Shown: in pieces, positions 16,364 through 23,076 of the stretch | How the letters are laid out: every line of letters begins with the position of its first letter | Position numbering within the stretch: position 1 is the first letter of the stretch | Assembly: GCA_012519745.1 (NCBI GenBank) | Contig: JAAYPO010000061.1 | Location: 1-36,019, forward strand | Reading direction: 5' to 3' | Length of the DNA: 36,019 nucleotides | From: Clostridiaceae bacterium | GTDB taxonomy: Bacteria > Bacillota > Clostridia > Acetivibrionales > DTU013 | Made by a program: the position numbers and the translations under genes | The notes under the pieces: generated by a model | Told to the model about the DNA's origin: nothing | The model's database searches: none | Seen by the model: the letters and a program-made list of their open reading frames with translations, nothing else

Positions 16364-17059
16364 CTATATTGTTACCTGACCGCCCAATGCAATACATTCA
16401 TCAAGAATGGCCTTTCCGCTGCGAAGATTTACTCCGAATCTCGTGACACCGATCCTGTACATCTCAACAAGAGTCTCAAGGGATCTGATGCCGCCGGATG
16501 CCTTTATCCTTATCCTGTCCCCGACGATGGACTTTATAAGCCTGACATCCTCTATCGTAGTGCCCCTTGGCATCCAGCCGGTGCCGGTCTTGACAAAAGC
16601 AGCCCCTGCATCGATACATATCTCGCATGCTCTCTCTACTTCTTTTTCATTCAGACAGGCAACCTCTATGATGACCTTCAGCGGCAGACCCTTCACTGCA
16701 TCTACGACAGCCCTGACGTCCTCCTCCACCTCCCGGCACCTTCCGGAACGGAGCATCCCCACATTCAGGACCATATCGATCTCATCACAGCCTGCGTCCA
16801 CCATCTCGCCTGCCTGACACACCTTCAGGCTGGTGGTGTCGGATCCCGACGGGAAGCTTACATTCCCCACGACCTTTATGTCACGTCTGTCCTTCAGCAG
16901 CTTCTTCACATCGGGAATAAAGCACTGCATAACTGATACATGCCCGCAGTTATAAAGCTTTGCAGTCTCTGCAAGGGCTTTGATATCATTTTCATCACTG
17001 TCGGTCCTTACACAGCTCAAATCATACATCTGTGCAATATCTTCTGCTGTCAATATCAT
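16364..17059 (-). CDS. Deoxyribose-phosphate aldolase-like (DeoC family) class I aldolase
   Basis: The ATG at 17059 is chosen because AAGGGTGGT lies 6 nt upstream; an in-frame TTG at 17077 falls in that site. It has 231 residues, a normal DeoC length. The catalytic set is present: Asp95 in DEIDMVLNVG, Schiff-base Lys157 in AFVKTGTGW and Lys186 in IKASGGIR. The usual TSTG next to the lysine is TGTG, and the phosphate-loop end reads FGVNLRSG instead of the common RIGTS. Substrate shape may therefore differ from deoxyribose 5-phosphate. Being first in an operon with a ketose kinase and a GntR/UTRA regulator, without nucleoside phosphorylase genes, points to sugar catabolism and not nucleoside salvage. 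Confidence 0.85.
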   Translation of the reverse strand: MILTAEDIAQMYDLSCVRTDSDENDIKALAETAKLYNCGHVSVMQCFIPDVKKLLKDRRDIKVVGNVSFPSGSDTTSLKVCQAGEMVDAGCDEIDMVLNVGMLRSGRCREVEEDVRAVVDAVKGLPLKVIIEVACLNEKEVERACEICIDAGAAFVKTGTGWMPRGTTIEDVRLIKSIVGDRIRIKASGGIRSLETLVEMYRIGVTRFGVNLRSGKAILDECIALGGQVTI

Positions 17060-17128
17060 GTTGTTACCACCCTTCAAGGTAATTGATAAAAAGATAGGCT
17101 TATCTTAAAATATGATGCTTCACAATCA

Positions 17129-17256
17129 TGGTATAATGTCATAACAAGTTAAGTCAATAATATCAAATATAGTCCTCTTAGTCAACTGGTATTACAGCGT
17201 TCTGCAATAATATAAATAAATCCATTTTCGCTCACTTGTTATGATAAGTGATACCA
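17129..17256. promoter_or_regulatory. Spaced inverted repeat, candidate GntR operators
   Basis: TGGTAT-AATGT-CATAACAAG at 17129-17148 and, inverted, TGGTAT-CACTTAT-CATAACAAG at 17235-17256 share both ends and differ only in a 5- or 7-nt middle. They flank the deoC promoter, one just downstream of the expected start and one about 50 nt upstream of the -35. A third TGGTAT (17187) abuts the -35 box. The layout suits a repressor that binds on both sides of the promoter, possibly with looping. Confidence 0.5.
17157..17185 (-). promoter_or_regulatory. Sigma-A promoter of the deoC-FGGY-gntR operon
   Basis: On the minus strand, TTGACT (17185-17180) and TATTAT (17162-17157) have a 17-nt spacer. The start would be near 17150, inside or next to the first TGGTAT repeat. 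A second TTGACT just downstream has only a poor -10. Confidence 0.7.
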
Positions 17257-17360
17257 AATAATGTATCACAACAAATCTCTTTGGCTGTTGATGGTCTGCG
17301 GGCGCTGTGTCCGGATGCAGTATGTTTTGCTCTCCCAGGTGCAGTGCAGTTATTAATGCA

Positions 17361-17389
17361 TTGCAAAAAAATAAAACCGATGATAAACT
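17361..17389 (+). promoter_or_regulatory. Promoter of the acyltransferase-like gene
   Basis: TTGCAA (17361-17366), a 17-nt A-rich spacer and TAAACT (17384-17389) preceded by TGA as in extended -10 promoters. The start would be near 17396. That makes the ATG at 17401 too close and supports translation from 17449. Confidence 0.55.
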
Positions 17390-17448
17390 AAGACTGATAA
17401 ATGAGCAGCATAAATCGACAGTTTATACTAAACAGGGGGATTTATCTG

Positions 17449-18327
17449 ATGACAAAGTACAAAAGGCGCTTTGGTGACAGGTATGATGGCAGACGTATTA
17501 GATCTCTGGATCCATTTTACAGGATCGTTCCGTTTATTATGAGATATAGGTCCGATTCACAGAACTTTTTTGAAGAAAAAATCGAGATCGGTCATGCAGA
17601 GTCATATCTACGCAAAAGAAGGAAGAGTACGGGAGTCAAAATATCAATGCTGCATGTGATGATAGCAGCAATGGTAAGGACCATAGCTCTCAGGCCGGCT
17701 CTTAACAGATTCATTGCAGGACAGAATATATATGCCCGCAATGAAATACTCGTATCACTGGCAATAAAAAAGGAAATGAAGGTCGACAGTCCTGAGACCA
17801 CCGTCAAATTCAAATTTGAACCCACCGATACACTTTCCGAGATAGCTCAGAAGATAAACCGCCAGATAGAAGAGAACAAGGTCCCGGACACTAAAAATGA
17901 CACGGACAAGGTCGCCCGTCTGTTCATGCTCTGTCCCGGCCTTCTGGTCAAGCTCCTTGTATTCCTCATAAGATCCATGGATTATCTTGGCATCATGCCA
18001 AAGGTCATACACAGGGTGAGTCCGTTCCATACGAGCTTTTTCATAACGGATCTGGGTTCGATAGGGATACAGCCGATCTATCATCATCTGTATGATTTTG
18101 GCACCACATCGATCTTCATAGCCTTTGGGATAAAAACCAGAGAAAAGGTCATTGATTCCAATAACGAGATAAAGGAAAAGAGATTCATCAAAATGAAGGT
18201 GGCAACGGACGAGAGGATCGTGGACGGTCACTATTATGCCTCGGCCTTCAAGCTGTATAAGGCGCTGGTCCAGAACCCGGAAAGACTCGAGGTCCATCCA
18301 GGCAAGCTGGAGCCGGATATCGAATAA
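17449..18327 (+). CDS. 2-oxoacid dehydrogenase acyltransferase-like protein without lipoyl domain
   Basis: Translation from 17449 is preferred because GGGGG lies 10 nt upstream; the ATG at 17401 lacks a site. The 292 residues correspond only to the trimeric CAT-like catalytic domain of E2 acyltransferases. There is no lipoyl or subunit-binding domain and no E1 or E3 genes nearby. Core signs are the FSLGSIG-like ITDLGSIG segment near residue 205 and the C-terminal signature. The normal DHRxxDG reads DERIVDG (Glu255, Asp259), so the catalytic His is replaced by Glu. A classical acyl transfer to CoA is therefore unlikely. The protein may be structural, or act on another acceptor. I believe similar stand-alone proteins occur in other anaerobes, but none has a role I can name. 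Confidence 0.75.
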   Translation: MTKYKRRFGDRYDGRRIRSLDPFYRIVPFIMRYRSDSQNFFEEKIEIGHAESYLRKRRKSTGVKISMLHVMIAAMVRTIALRPALNRFIAGQNIYARNEILVSLAIKKEMKVDSPETTVKFKFEPTDTLSEIAQKINRQIEENKVPDTKNDTDKVARLFMLCPGLLVKLLVFLIRSMDYLGIMPKVIHRVSPFHTSFFITDLGSIGIQPIYHHLYDFGTTSIFIAFGIKTREKVIDSNNEIKEKRFIKMKVATDERIVDGHYYASAFKLYKALVQNPERLEVHPGKLEPDIE

Positions 18328-18336
18328 CATGTGCAC

Positions 18337-18380
18337 AAAAGGGAGCACCTGACGCAATTCATTCAGGTGCTCCCTTTTTT
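18337..18380. terminator. Bidirectional terminator between convergent genes
   Basis: AAAAGGGAGCACCTGA (18337-18352) pairs with TCAGGTGCTCCCTTTT (18363-18378) around a 10-nt loop. A T-run follows on the plus strand and, from the A-run, on the minus strand too. It ends both the acyltransferase-like gene and the ABC operon. Confidence 0.9.
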
Positions 18381-18398
18381 ATACCGCTATCCTTCCGA

Positions 18399-19196
18399 TC
18401 AATGCTCAATCTTTTTTTCCATTAGCCAGCCCGTTGCCATAAGCAGCAGCGCAAACAGTACTATTGTCATTACAGCCGTACTCAATGCAAAACTCAGGTC
18501 TGCAAACCTGAAGATATATATCGGGAATTTGGCAGTCTGTGACTCCAACGTGCTTATCAATACAGTCATCAGGATGAACGCCATTATTCCTATAGGTACG
18601 GCAATGGAATTTTTATGGGTGAATGACTTTGCCACGGCAATGCACAGGAATATCAAAATGTACAGACATGCAAAGCCGAACAGCGTCAGTGTTATAGCTG
18701 CTATGAAGCCTGCGGGGCTGCTGACGACCATCTGGAGCACCATATCGAAGAATTCAAAAAAGTAGCGGAAATTGCTGTTCACCATAAGGAAGATAAACAT
18801 TGAAAGCAGCGAAAGAGTACCGCATACTACCAGGCTCACAAGGGTCGCCGCCAGCTTGGACAAGACCTTCTGCCAGGCTGCCGCCGGTAGCATCAGCTCC
18901 AGATAGGCCTGCTTTCCCGAAAGGTCCCTTTCAAACCTGTACATGCTTTCAAGGAAGGGATAAGCTCCAAGCATAAAGGATATCGCAAAAAACAAAAGAG
19001 TCAACAGACCAAAGGATGCATTGAAATTTGCCTGGGTCTCACTGTTTATTTCAAAGCCGTCGATTATTCCCTCATTCCATAGGAACACTCTTATGATCAT
19101 CAGCAAGAGCATCTGCACTGCTGCGTATCCCAGCAGGACATACCTCGAAGCTTTCCACTTTTTACGCAGCTCATATGTGATCAGTCTGCCTAGCAT
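18399..19196 (-). CDS. ABC-2 type transporter permease
   Basis: The protein has 265 residues with six predicted membrane helices (about 19-40, 62-82, 113-138, 163-187, 197-216, 232-257). The short basic N-terminus starting MLGRLITYELRKKWK is typical of ABC-2 permeases. Its ATG, with GGGAGG upstream, overlaps the stop of the ATPase gene by 7 nt, so the two are translationally coupled. There is no fused ATPase or large loop. Together with the YtrA-type regulator this is the layout of Firmicute systems that respond to cell-envelope stress or cationic peptides. The substrate is unknown. Confidence 0.82.
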   Translation of the reverse strand: MLGRLITYELRKKWKASRYVLLGYAAVQMLLLMIIRVFLWNEGIIDGFEINSETQANFNASFGLLTLLFFAISFMLGAYPFLESMYRFERDLSGKQAYLELMLPAAAWQKVLSKLAATLVSLVVCGTLSLLSMFIFLMVNSNFRYFFEFFDMVLQMVVSSPAGFIAAITLTLFGFACLYILIFLCIAVAKSFTHKNSIAVPIGIMAFILMTVLISTLESQTAKFPIYIFRFADLSFALSTAVMTIVLFALLLMATGWLMEKKIEH

Positions 19197-19885
19197 GCAA
19201 ACACCTCCCTGTACAGTTCGTCAAGCGATTTGTTTCTTTCACTCCGAAGATCGTCGGTGGAACCGTGGAGCACGATCTTCCCCTCCTTCAAAAAGTATGC
19301 CTCGTCCAGTATATTCTCCACTTCATTGATGAGATGACTGGTAACGAGTATGGTGCTCTCGTGTGAAAAGCTTTTGACGATAGCTCCCAGTATCTGCTCT
19401 CTTGCTACAGGGTCGACGCCGTTCAGAGGCTCGTCGAGGACGATGAGCCTTGCGTTCCGGGAGAGGGTGAGAGCAATTGCAAGCTTCTCCTTCATTCCCT
19501 TTGAAAGTCCTTTAAATTTCATATCAGGGGTAAGGGCCATGAACTGCAGCAGCTCATTGAAACGCGCCATATCAAAATCCTTGAAAAATGCCGCATATGT
19601 ATCGCCCGCCTCCCTGATCGTCATCCAATTATATAGAAATTCCGAGTCAGGCAAAAAAGAGATCATTTCCTTTGCCTTATACCCTATTTCCATGCCACAA
19701 ACCGTAACGCTCCCGCTGCTGGGTCTGATCATACCGATGACCAGCTTCAGGAATGTAGTCTTGCCGCTGCCGTTGGGCCCCAGCAAGCCGATGATCTTGC
19801 CCTGCTCAAGGGAAATATCCACATTTGACAGAGCCCATTTGTTCAAATATTTCTTGCCGACCTTATCAGTCTTGAGTATCATCAT
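19190..19885 (-). CDS. ABC transporter ATP-binding protein
   Basis: The second ATG of a cluster (19885) is the best start because GGAGGG lies 8 nt upstream, giving 231 residues. Earlier in-frame codons lie inside the regulator gene, which this gene overlaps by 20 nt. Walker A is GPNGSGKT (36-43), the signature is LSKGM (127-131), Walker B is LIVLDEPLNGVDP (Asp151-Glu152) and the switch His is in VTSHL. All are intact apart from the common LSKGM variant of LSGGQ. It should power the ABC-2 permease encoded next. Confidence 0.92.
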   Translation of the reverse strand: MMILKTDKVGKKYLNKWALSNVDISLEQGKIIGLLGPNGSGKTTFLKLVIGMIRPSSGSVTVCGMEIGYKAKEMISFLPDSEFLYNWMTIREAGDTYAAFFKDFDMARFNELLQFMALTPDMKFKGLSKGMKEKLAIALTLSRNARLIVLDEPLNGVDPVAREQILGAIVKSFSHESTILVTSHLINEVENILDEAYFLKEGKIVLHGSTDDLRSERNKSLDELYREVFAC

Positions 19886-20249
19886 TCTCATTACCCTCCA
19901 AAACCTTCCTGACATTTTCAAGAATCTCATCCTTGCCCATTCCCAATTCCTGCATTTGGGCCACATACCTGCCGGTATACTTCTGCGCCTGAGTATCTCT
20001 CAGTTTTTCCACCAGCCCGGCCTCTTCACTGATGAATGTGCCGATGCCCCTCTGGGGATAAGCCACACCTTCCCGCTCAAGCTCCATGAAAACTCTCTGC
20101 ACCGTATTGGGGTTCACCCTGAAGCTTTCGGCTACGTCCCTCACAGACGGCAGTTTATGCCCTCCCTTGAGTTTTCCTGCCACTATATCAGCCTTTATTT
20201 TTTCAACGATCTGCAGATAAATAGGCGAACTCTCATTGAACTTAATCAC
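19866..20249 (-). CDS. YtrA-subfamily GntR repressor
   Basis: The protein has 127 residues and a GTG start with GGGAGGT 8 nt upstream. It has a GntR winged helix (about 10-75, with IYLQIVEKIKADIVAG, LPSVRDVA and NPNTVQRVFMELE) followed by only ~50 residues of dimerising helices. That short tail is the mark of the YtrA subfamily. These repress their own operon with an ABC transporter and respond to envelope-active compounds. The gene overlaps the ATPase gene by 20 nt. The promoter upstream has an inverted repeat over its -10 region. Confidence 0.92.
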   Translation of the reverse strand: MIKFNESSPIYLQIVEKIKADIVAGKLKGGHKLPSVRDVAESFRVNPNTVQRVFMELEREGVAYPQRGIGTFISEEAGLVEKLRDTQAQKYTGRYVAQMQELGMGKDEILENVRKVLEGNENDDTQD

Positions 20250-20275
20250 ATATGTTTACCTCCCTGCTATTTCAC

Positions 20276-20301
20276 TAGTGTACTATCATATTAATACACT
20301 A
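20276..20301. promoter_or_regulatory. Operator of the YtrA-type operon
   Basis: TAGTGTA (20276-20282) and TACACTA (20295-20301) form a perfect 7-bp inverted repeat with 12 nt between. It covers the -10 box and the transcription start, an ideal place for repression. GTGTA/TACAC half-sites suit YtrA-type regulators. Confidence 0.75.
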
Positions 20302-20316
20302 TGCAATAATTGTCAA
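20288..20316 (-). promoter_or_regulatory. Promoter of the gntR-ABC operon
   Basis: On the minus strand, a perfect TTGACA (20316-20311) and TAATAT (20293-20288) lie 17 nt apart. The start would be near 20281, about 32 nt before the GTG. Confidence 0.85.
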
Positions 20317-20423
20317 GCAACAATTGAATTTTTTTGCGGAATTACTCAAAAGAAAAGCAGCACCGTCGTTTGACAGATGCCGCCTGCAGAAATCCTATAA
20401 AATACCGCTGTACCTCACCGCTG

Positions 20424-21824
20424 CTACTCTCTTCCATTCCAGCAGTATGTGCATACCCTGCATTTTGGAAGGCCAATGGAATCGATCATATCATCGATCT
20501 CCTGATATCTCAGACTGGTGAATTTAAGCTTTTTTCTGATGCATTCTACCATGCAGTTATATTTCTCGGTCCCCGGATCTGAATAATCATCGATGTTTAC
20601 CGGATCTGTACCCTCCAGCTCCCTTATGGTACGCCTGGTGATCAGATCCATTTCGGAACGCGACCGCGAAAAATTGAGATATTTACAGCCATACAGCAGC
20701 GGAGGGCATGCCGGCCTTATATGTACTTCCCTGGCATTGAAATTGTACAACAGCTCAACGGTCTCGCTCATTTGCGTGCCGCGTACTATAGAGTCATCGC
20801 AGAATAATAATCGCTTGTCCTTCACCAGCTCGGGTATCGGGATCAGCTTCATCTTGGCCACCAGGTTCCTGATGCTCTGATCCTGCGGAATGAAGCTTCT
20901 TGACCAGGTCGGTGTGTATTTTACAAAGGGCCTGACGTATGGGAACCCGGACTTGCCGGAATATCCCAAAGCATGGGCAACGCCCGAATCGGGGACGCCG
21001 GCCACGCCGTCGATCTCCACATCGTCCTTGCGGGCAAGGGCCTCGCCGCTTCTGTACCGCATTATCTCAACATTTTTTCCCTCATAGGAGGATGCGGGAT
21101 ATCCGTAATACACCCAAAGAAAGGCACATATTTTCATTTCCTCTCTGGCCGGAGATATGCTCTCGATACCATCAGGGGTGATCCTGACGATCTCCCCGGG
21201 TCCCAGCTCACGCTTGAGTGCGTAGCCAAGGTTGGGCAGTGCGCTGGATTCGAAGGCGACACAATATGCACCCTCCTTCTCTCCGATCCCCAGAGGAGTT
21301 CTTCCCAGCCGGTCTCTCGATGCATATATTCCCTCATGATTCAGCACCAGCATGGTCAGGGAGCCGTCTATCTCCTCCTGTGCCCTCAGGATGCCATCCT
21401 TTATCGTATCCTCCAGGTCTATAAGGGCTGCCACCATTTCTGTAGGGTTTATCTCTCCCCTGCTCATTTCAAGAAAATGTATATAGTTGACGGCAAAAGC
21501 CTTTTTTACAAGCTCGTTGATATTATTTATACGGCCCACCGTCGTCAGAGCATAGTGCCCGTGGTGGGAACAGACCGTAAGGGGCTGTGCTTCGGTATCA
21601 CTTATACAGCCGATCCCCATATTTCCTTCCATATCGGCAAGATCGTTTTCAAACTTCGCTCTGAACTGAACATTCTCTATGTTATGGATATATCTTGAAA
21701 ATCCGTTGCCGGTATAGACCGCCATCCCGCCTCTGCTTGTGCCAAGATGCGAGTGGTAGTCGGTACCGAAATACAGATCCATTACGCAGTCGTTTTTAGA
21801 TGCAACACCAAATAATCCTCCCAT
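20424..21824 (-). CDS. PurF-like phosphoribosyltransferase with a degenerate glutaminase domain
   Basis: The ATG at 21824 (GGGATGTGG upstream) gives 466 residues. The order is that of amidophosphoribosyltransferase, an N-terminal class II glutamine amidotransferase domain and a C-terminal PRPP-binding domain. The PRPP motif LFCDDSIVRGT is intact, as is GVPDSG and the FIPQDQSIRN region. The glutaminase side is not. The required Cys right after Met is Gly (MGGLFGV), the usual GHxRYST becomes GCISDTE, and the usual HNG oxyanion loop reads TVG. C-terminal cysteines (CRVCTYC) resemble the Fe-S ligands of Bacillus-type PurF. It may make phosphoribosylamine from ammonia or use another amine. No purine genes are adjacent, and arginase is upstream. 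It is unlikely to be the housekeeping purF. Confidence 0.85.
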   Translation of the reverse strand: MGGLFGVASKNDCVMDLYFGTDYHSHLGTSRGGMAVYTGNGFSRYIHNIENVQFRAKFENDLADMEGNMGIGCISDTEAQPLTVCSHHGHYALTTVGRINNINELVKKAFAVNYIHFLEMSRGEINPTEMVAALIDLEDTIKDGILRAQEEIDGSLTMLVLNHEGIYASRDRLGRTPLGIGEKEGAYCVAFESSALPNLGYALKRELGPGEIVRITPDGIESISPAREEMKICAFLWVYYGYPASSYEGKNVEIMRYRSGEALARKDDVEIDGVAGVPDSGVAHALGYSGKSGFPYVRPFVKYTPTWSRSFIPQDQSIRNLVAKMKLIPIPELVKDKRLLFCDDSIVRGTQMSETVELLYNFNAREVHIRPACPPLLYGCKYLNFSRSRSEMDLITRRTIRELEGTDPVNIDDYSDPGTEKYNCMVECIRKKLKFTSLRYQEIDDMIDSIGLPKCRVCTYCWNGRE

Positions 21825-21881
21825 AATTACCACATCCCGTCATGTTTTTTAGATTTATCTACTTGAATAGCACATACTACC

Positions 21882-21909
21882 ATTGTATTTTTATATAGCA
21901 AAGTGTCAA
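21882..21909 (-). promoter_or_regulatory. Promoter of the PurF-like gene
   Basis: On the minus strand, a perfect TTGACA (21909-21904) and TACAAT (21887-21882) are 16 nt apart. The start would be about 50 nt before the ATG. The gene therefore has its own promoter after arginase. Confidence 0.75.
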
Positions 21910-21970
21910 TACATTTATGCAAACAAATAAATATTTGTACAGTAAGCACAGCCGGGACGCGGACCGGTCA

Positions 21971-22879
21971 CTATCTCATTATTCTCTTTCCAAGTACAGA
22001 GCAAAGCAGTGAAACAGCCAGTTCACCTGTTTTGTTTGCATAGTCCAGTACAGGATTCAGCTCCACCAGCTCAATAGACCTCAGCTTGGGCCTTACCGAA
22101 AGCATTTCTACAGCCAGATGAGCTTCTCTGTATGTGATCCCGCCCTTTACAGGAGTCCCCACTCCGGGAGCGTCGGAGGGTGTAACAACGTCGAGATCGA
22201 AGCTGAGATGGATGCCCTCCGTCCCATCCTCAGCTATTTCCACCGCCCTTTGCATGATGCTCCTGAGGCCGTACATATCGATATCCTCCATGGTGAACAC
22301 CGTGACCTTTGACTTTTTCAGCAGCTCCGCCTCTTCCGGATCAAGATCCCTTGCTCCGATGATGACAACCTTTTCAGGATCGATAAAATCGACATCCTCC
22401 CCTTTGAACCTGGCCATGGCCCGCATTCCGGTGCCGGTGGCGGCCGCAAGCGACATGCCGTGGAGATTCCCGGACAGGGTCGTATGCTCGGTATTAAAAT
22501 CACCGTGAGCGTCCATCCAAATAACACCTATATTCTTCAGGCAGCTCTGCACACCGAGCAGAGAGCCTGTGGCTATACTGTGGTCGCCTCCGATGACCAG
22601 CGGCATATTGCCCTGAGCCAGACTGTCTCCGACCATTTTATACAGTGTCTCGTTTATTTCTGTTATTTCATTGATGAATCTCGGACTGTTGGAGATCCCC
22701 TGCTCATAGCTATCGTTTTCGGGTGCGGGAACCGGGATATTCCCAAGATCACGACAGCTCCTGCCCATTTTTCTTATAGCCTGGACCAGTCCCGTATATC
22801 TTATGGCACTAGGTCCCATGTCAACACCTCTGCGGTTCGATCCAAGATCCACAGGTACACCTATAATGTCAATATTCAC
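21971..22879 (-). CDS. rocF: Arginase
   Basis: The protein has 302 residues and a GTG start with a GGGGGG stretch 8 nt upstream. The binuclear manganese ligands of the ureohydrolase family are all present: His100 in GGDHS, Asp123-His125-Asp127 in DAHGDFN, and Asp228 and Asp230 in SFDLDV. The segment VTPSDAPGVGTPVKGG and the N-terminal GVPVDLGSNRRGVDMGPSA are typical of bacterial arginases rather than agmatinases. The reaction splits arginine to ornithine and urea. No ornithine aminotransferase or urease genes are in view. It lies upstream of the PurF-like gene on the same strand with an internal promoter between them. Confidence 0.93.
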   Translation of the reverse strand: MNIDIIGVPVDLGSNRRGVDMGPSAIRYTGLVQAIRKMGRSCRDLGNIPVPAPENDSYEQGISNSPRFINEITEINETLYKMVGDSLAQGNMPLVIGGDHSIATGSLLGVQSCLKNIGVIWMDAHGDFNTEHTTLSGNLHGMSLAAATGTGMRAMARFKGEDVDFIDPEKVVIIGARDLDPEEAELLKKSKVTVFTMEDIDMYGLRSIMQRAVEIAEDGTEGIHLSFDLDVVTPSDAPGVGTPVKGGITYREAHLAVEMLSVRPKLRSIELVELNPVLDYANKTGELAVSLLCSVLGKRIMR

Positions 22880-22976
22880 TGATTTGCCCCCCTGATCTGC
22901 CTACTCTGTTCAAAAGAGTGTATATATAAATCAATAATATCATACAAGCCCGGGATAATCACCAGACAAATTCGGC

Positions 22977-23029
22977 AAAAAAAGCGACACTCCTTGTTAT
23001 CAGCCGTCCACGGCCTATAAAGGAGTGTC
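22977..23029 (-). terminator. Terminator of the SLH-protein gene
   Basis: GACACTCCTT (22986-22995) pairs with AAGGAGTGTC (23020-23029). Inside, GCCGT (23003-23007) pairs with ACGGC (23010-23014). On the minus strand the stem is followed closely by seven Ts (22983-22977). It begins 48 nt after the stop codon at 23077. Confidence 0.85.
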
Positions 23030-23076
23030 AGAAACATCAGATCGTGTTTTTCAGACGAAAATCAAGACTCCGCCTT

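Larger units (their letters stand above)
17060..17448. other. 389-bp divergent intergenic region
   Basis: It contains the deoC promoter (17157-17185), a spaced inverted repeat with TGGTAT...CATAACAAG ends and a further TGGTATTA (17187-17194). It also contains the plus-strand promoter at 17361-17389. A weak inverted repeat (TGCAGTGCA/TGCATTGCA) sits at 17340-17365. Bases 17260-17340 show nothing I can name. Confidence 0.6.

Noticed and set aside
16364-17059. Nucleoside-salvage deoC
   Set aside because: No nucleoside phosphorylase, cytidine deaminase or phosphopentomutase nearby, and the operon partners are a sugar kinase and a GntR/UTRA regulator.
19350-20294. Long plus-strand open frame (314 codons) opposite the ABC ATPase and GntR genes
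   Set aside because: It is antisense to two genes with complete family motifs, has no ribosome binding site and its translation shows no recognisable domain.
20973-21698. Plus-strand open frame (241 codons) opposite the PurF-like gene
   Set aside because: It is antisense to a well-supported coding gene and its composition (many Cys, His and Ser) is typical of shadow translation.
20424-21824. Calling this gene the housekeeping purF
   Set aside because: The nucleophile Cys, the RYST region and the oxyanion loop are all replaced, and no purine biosynthesis genes are adjacent.
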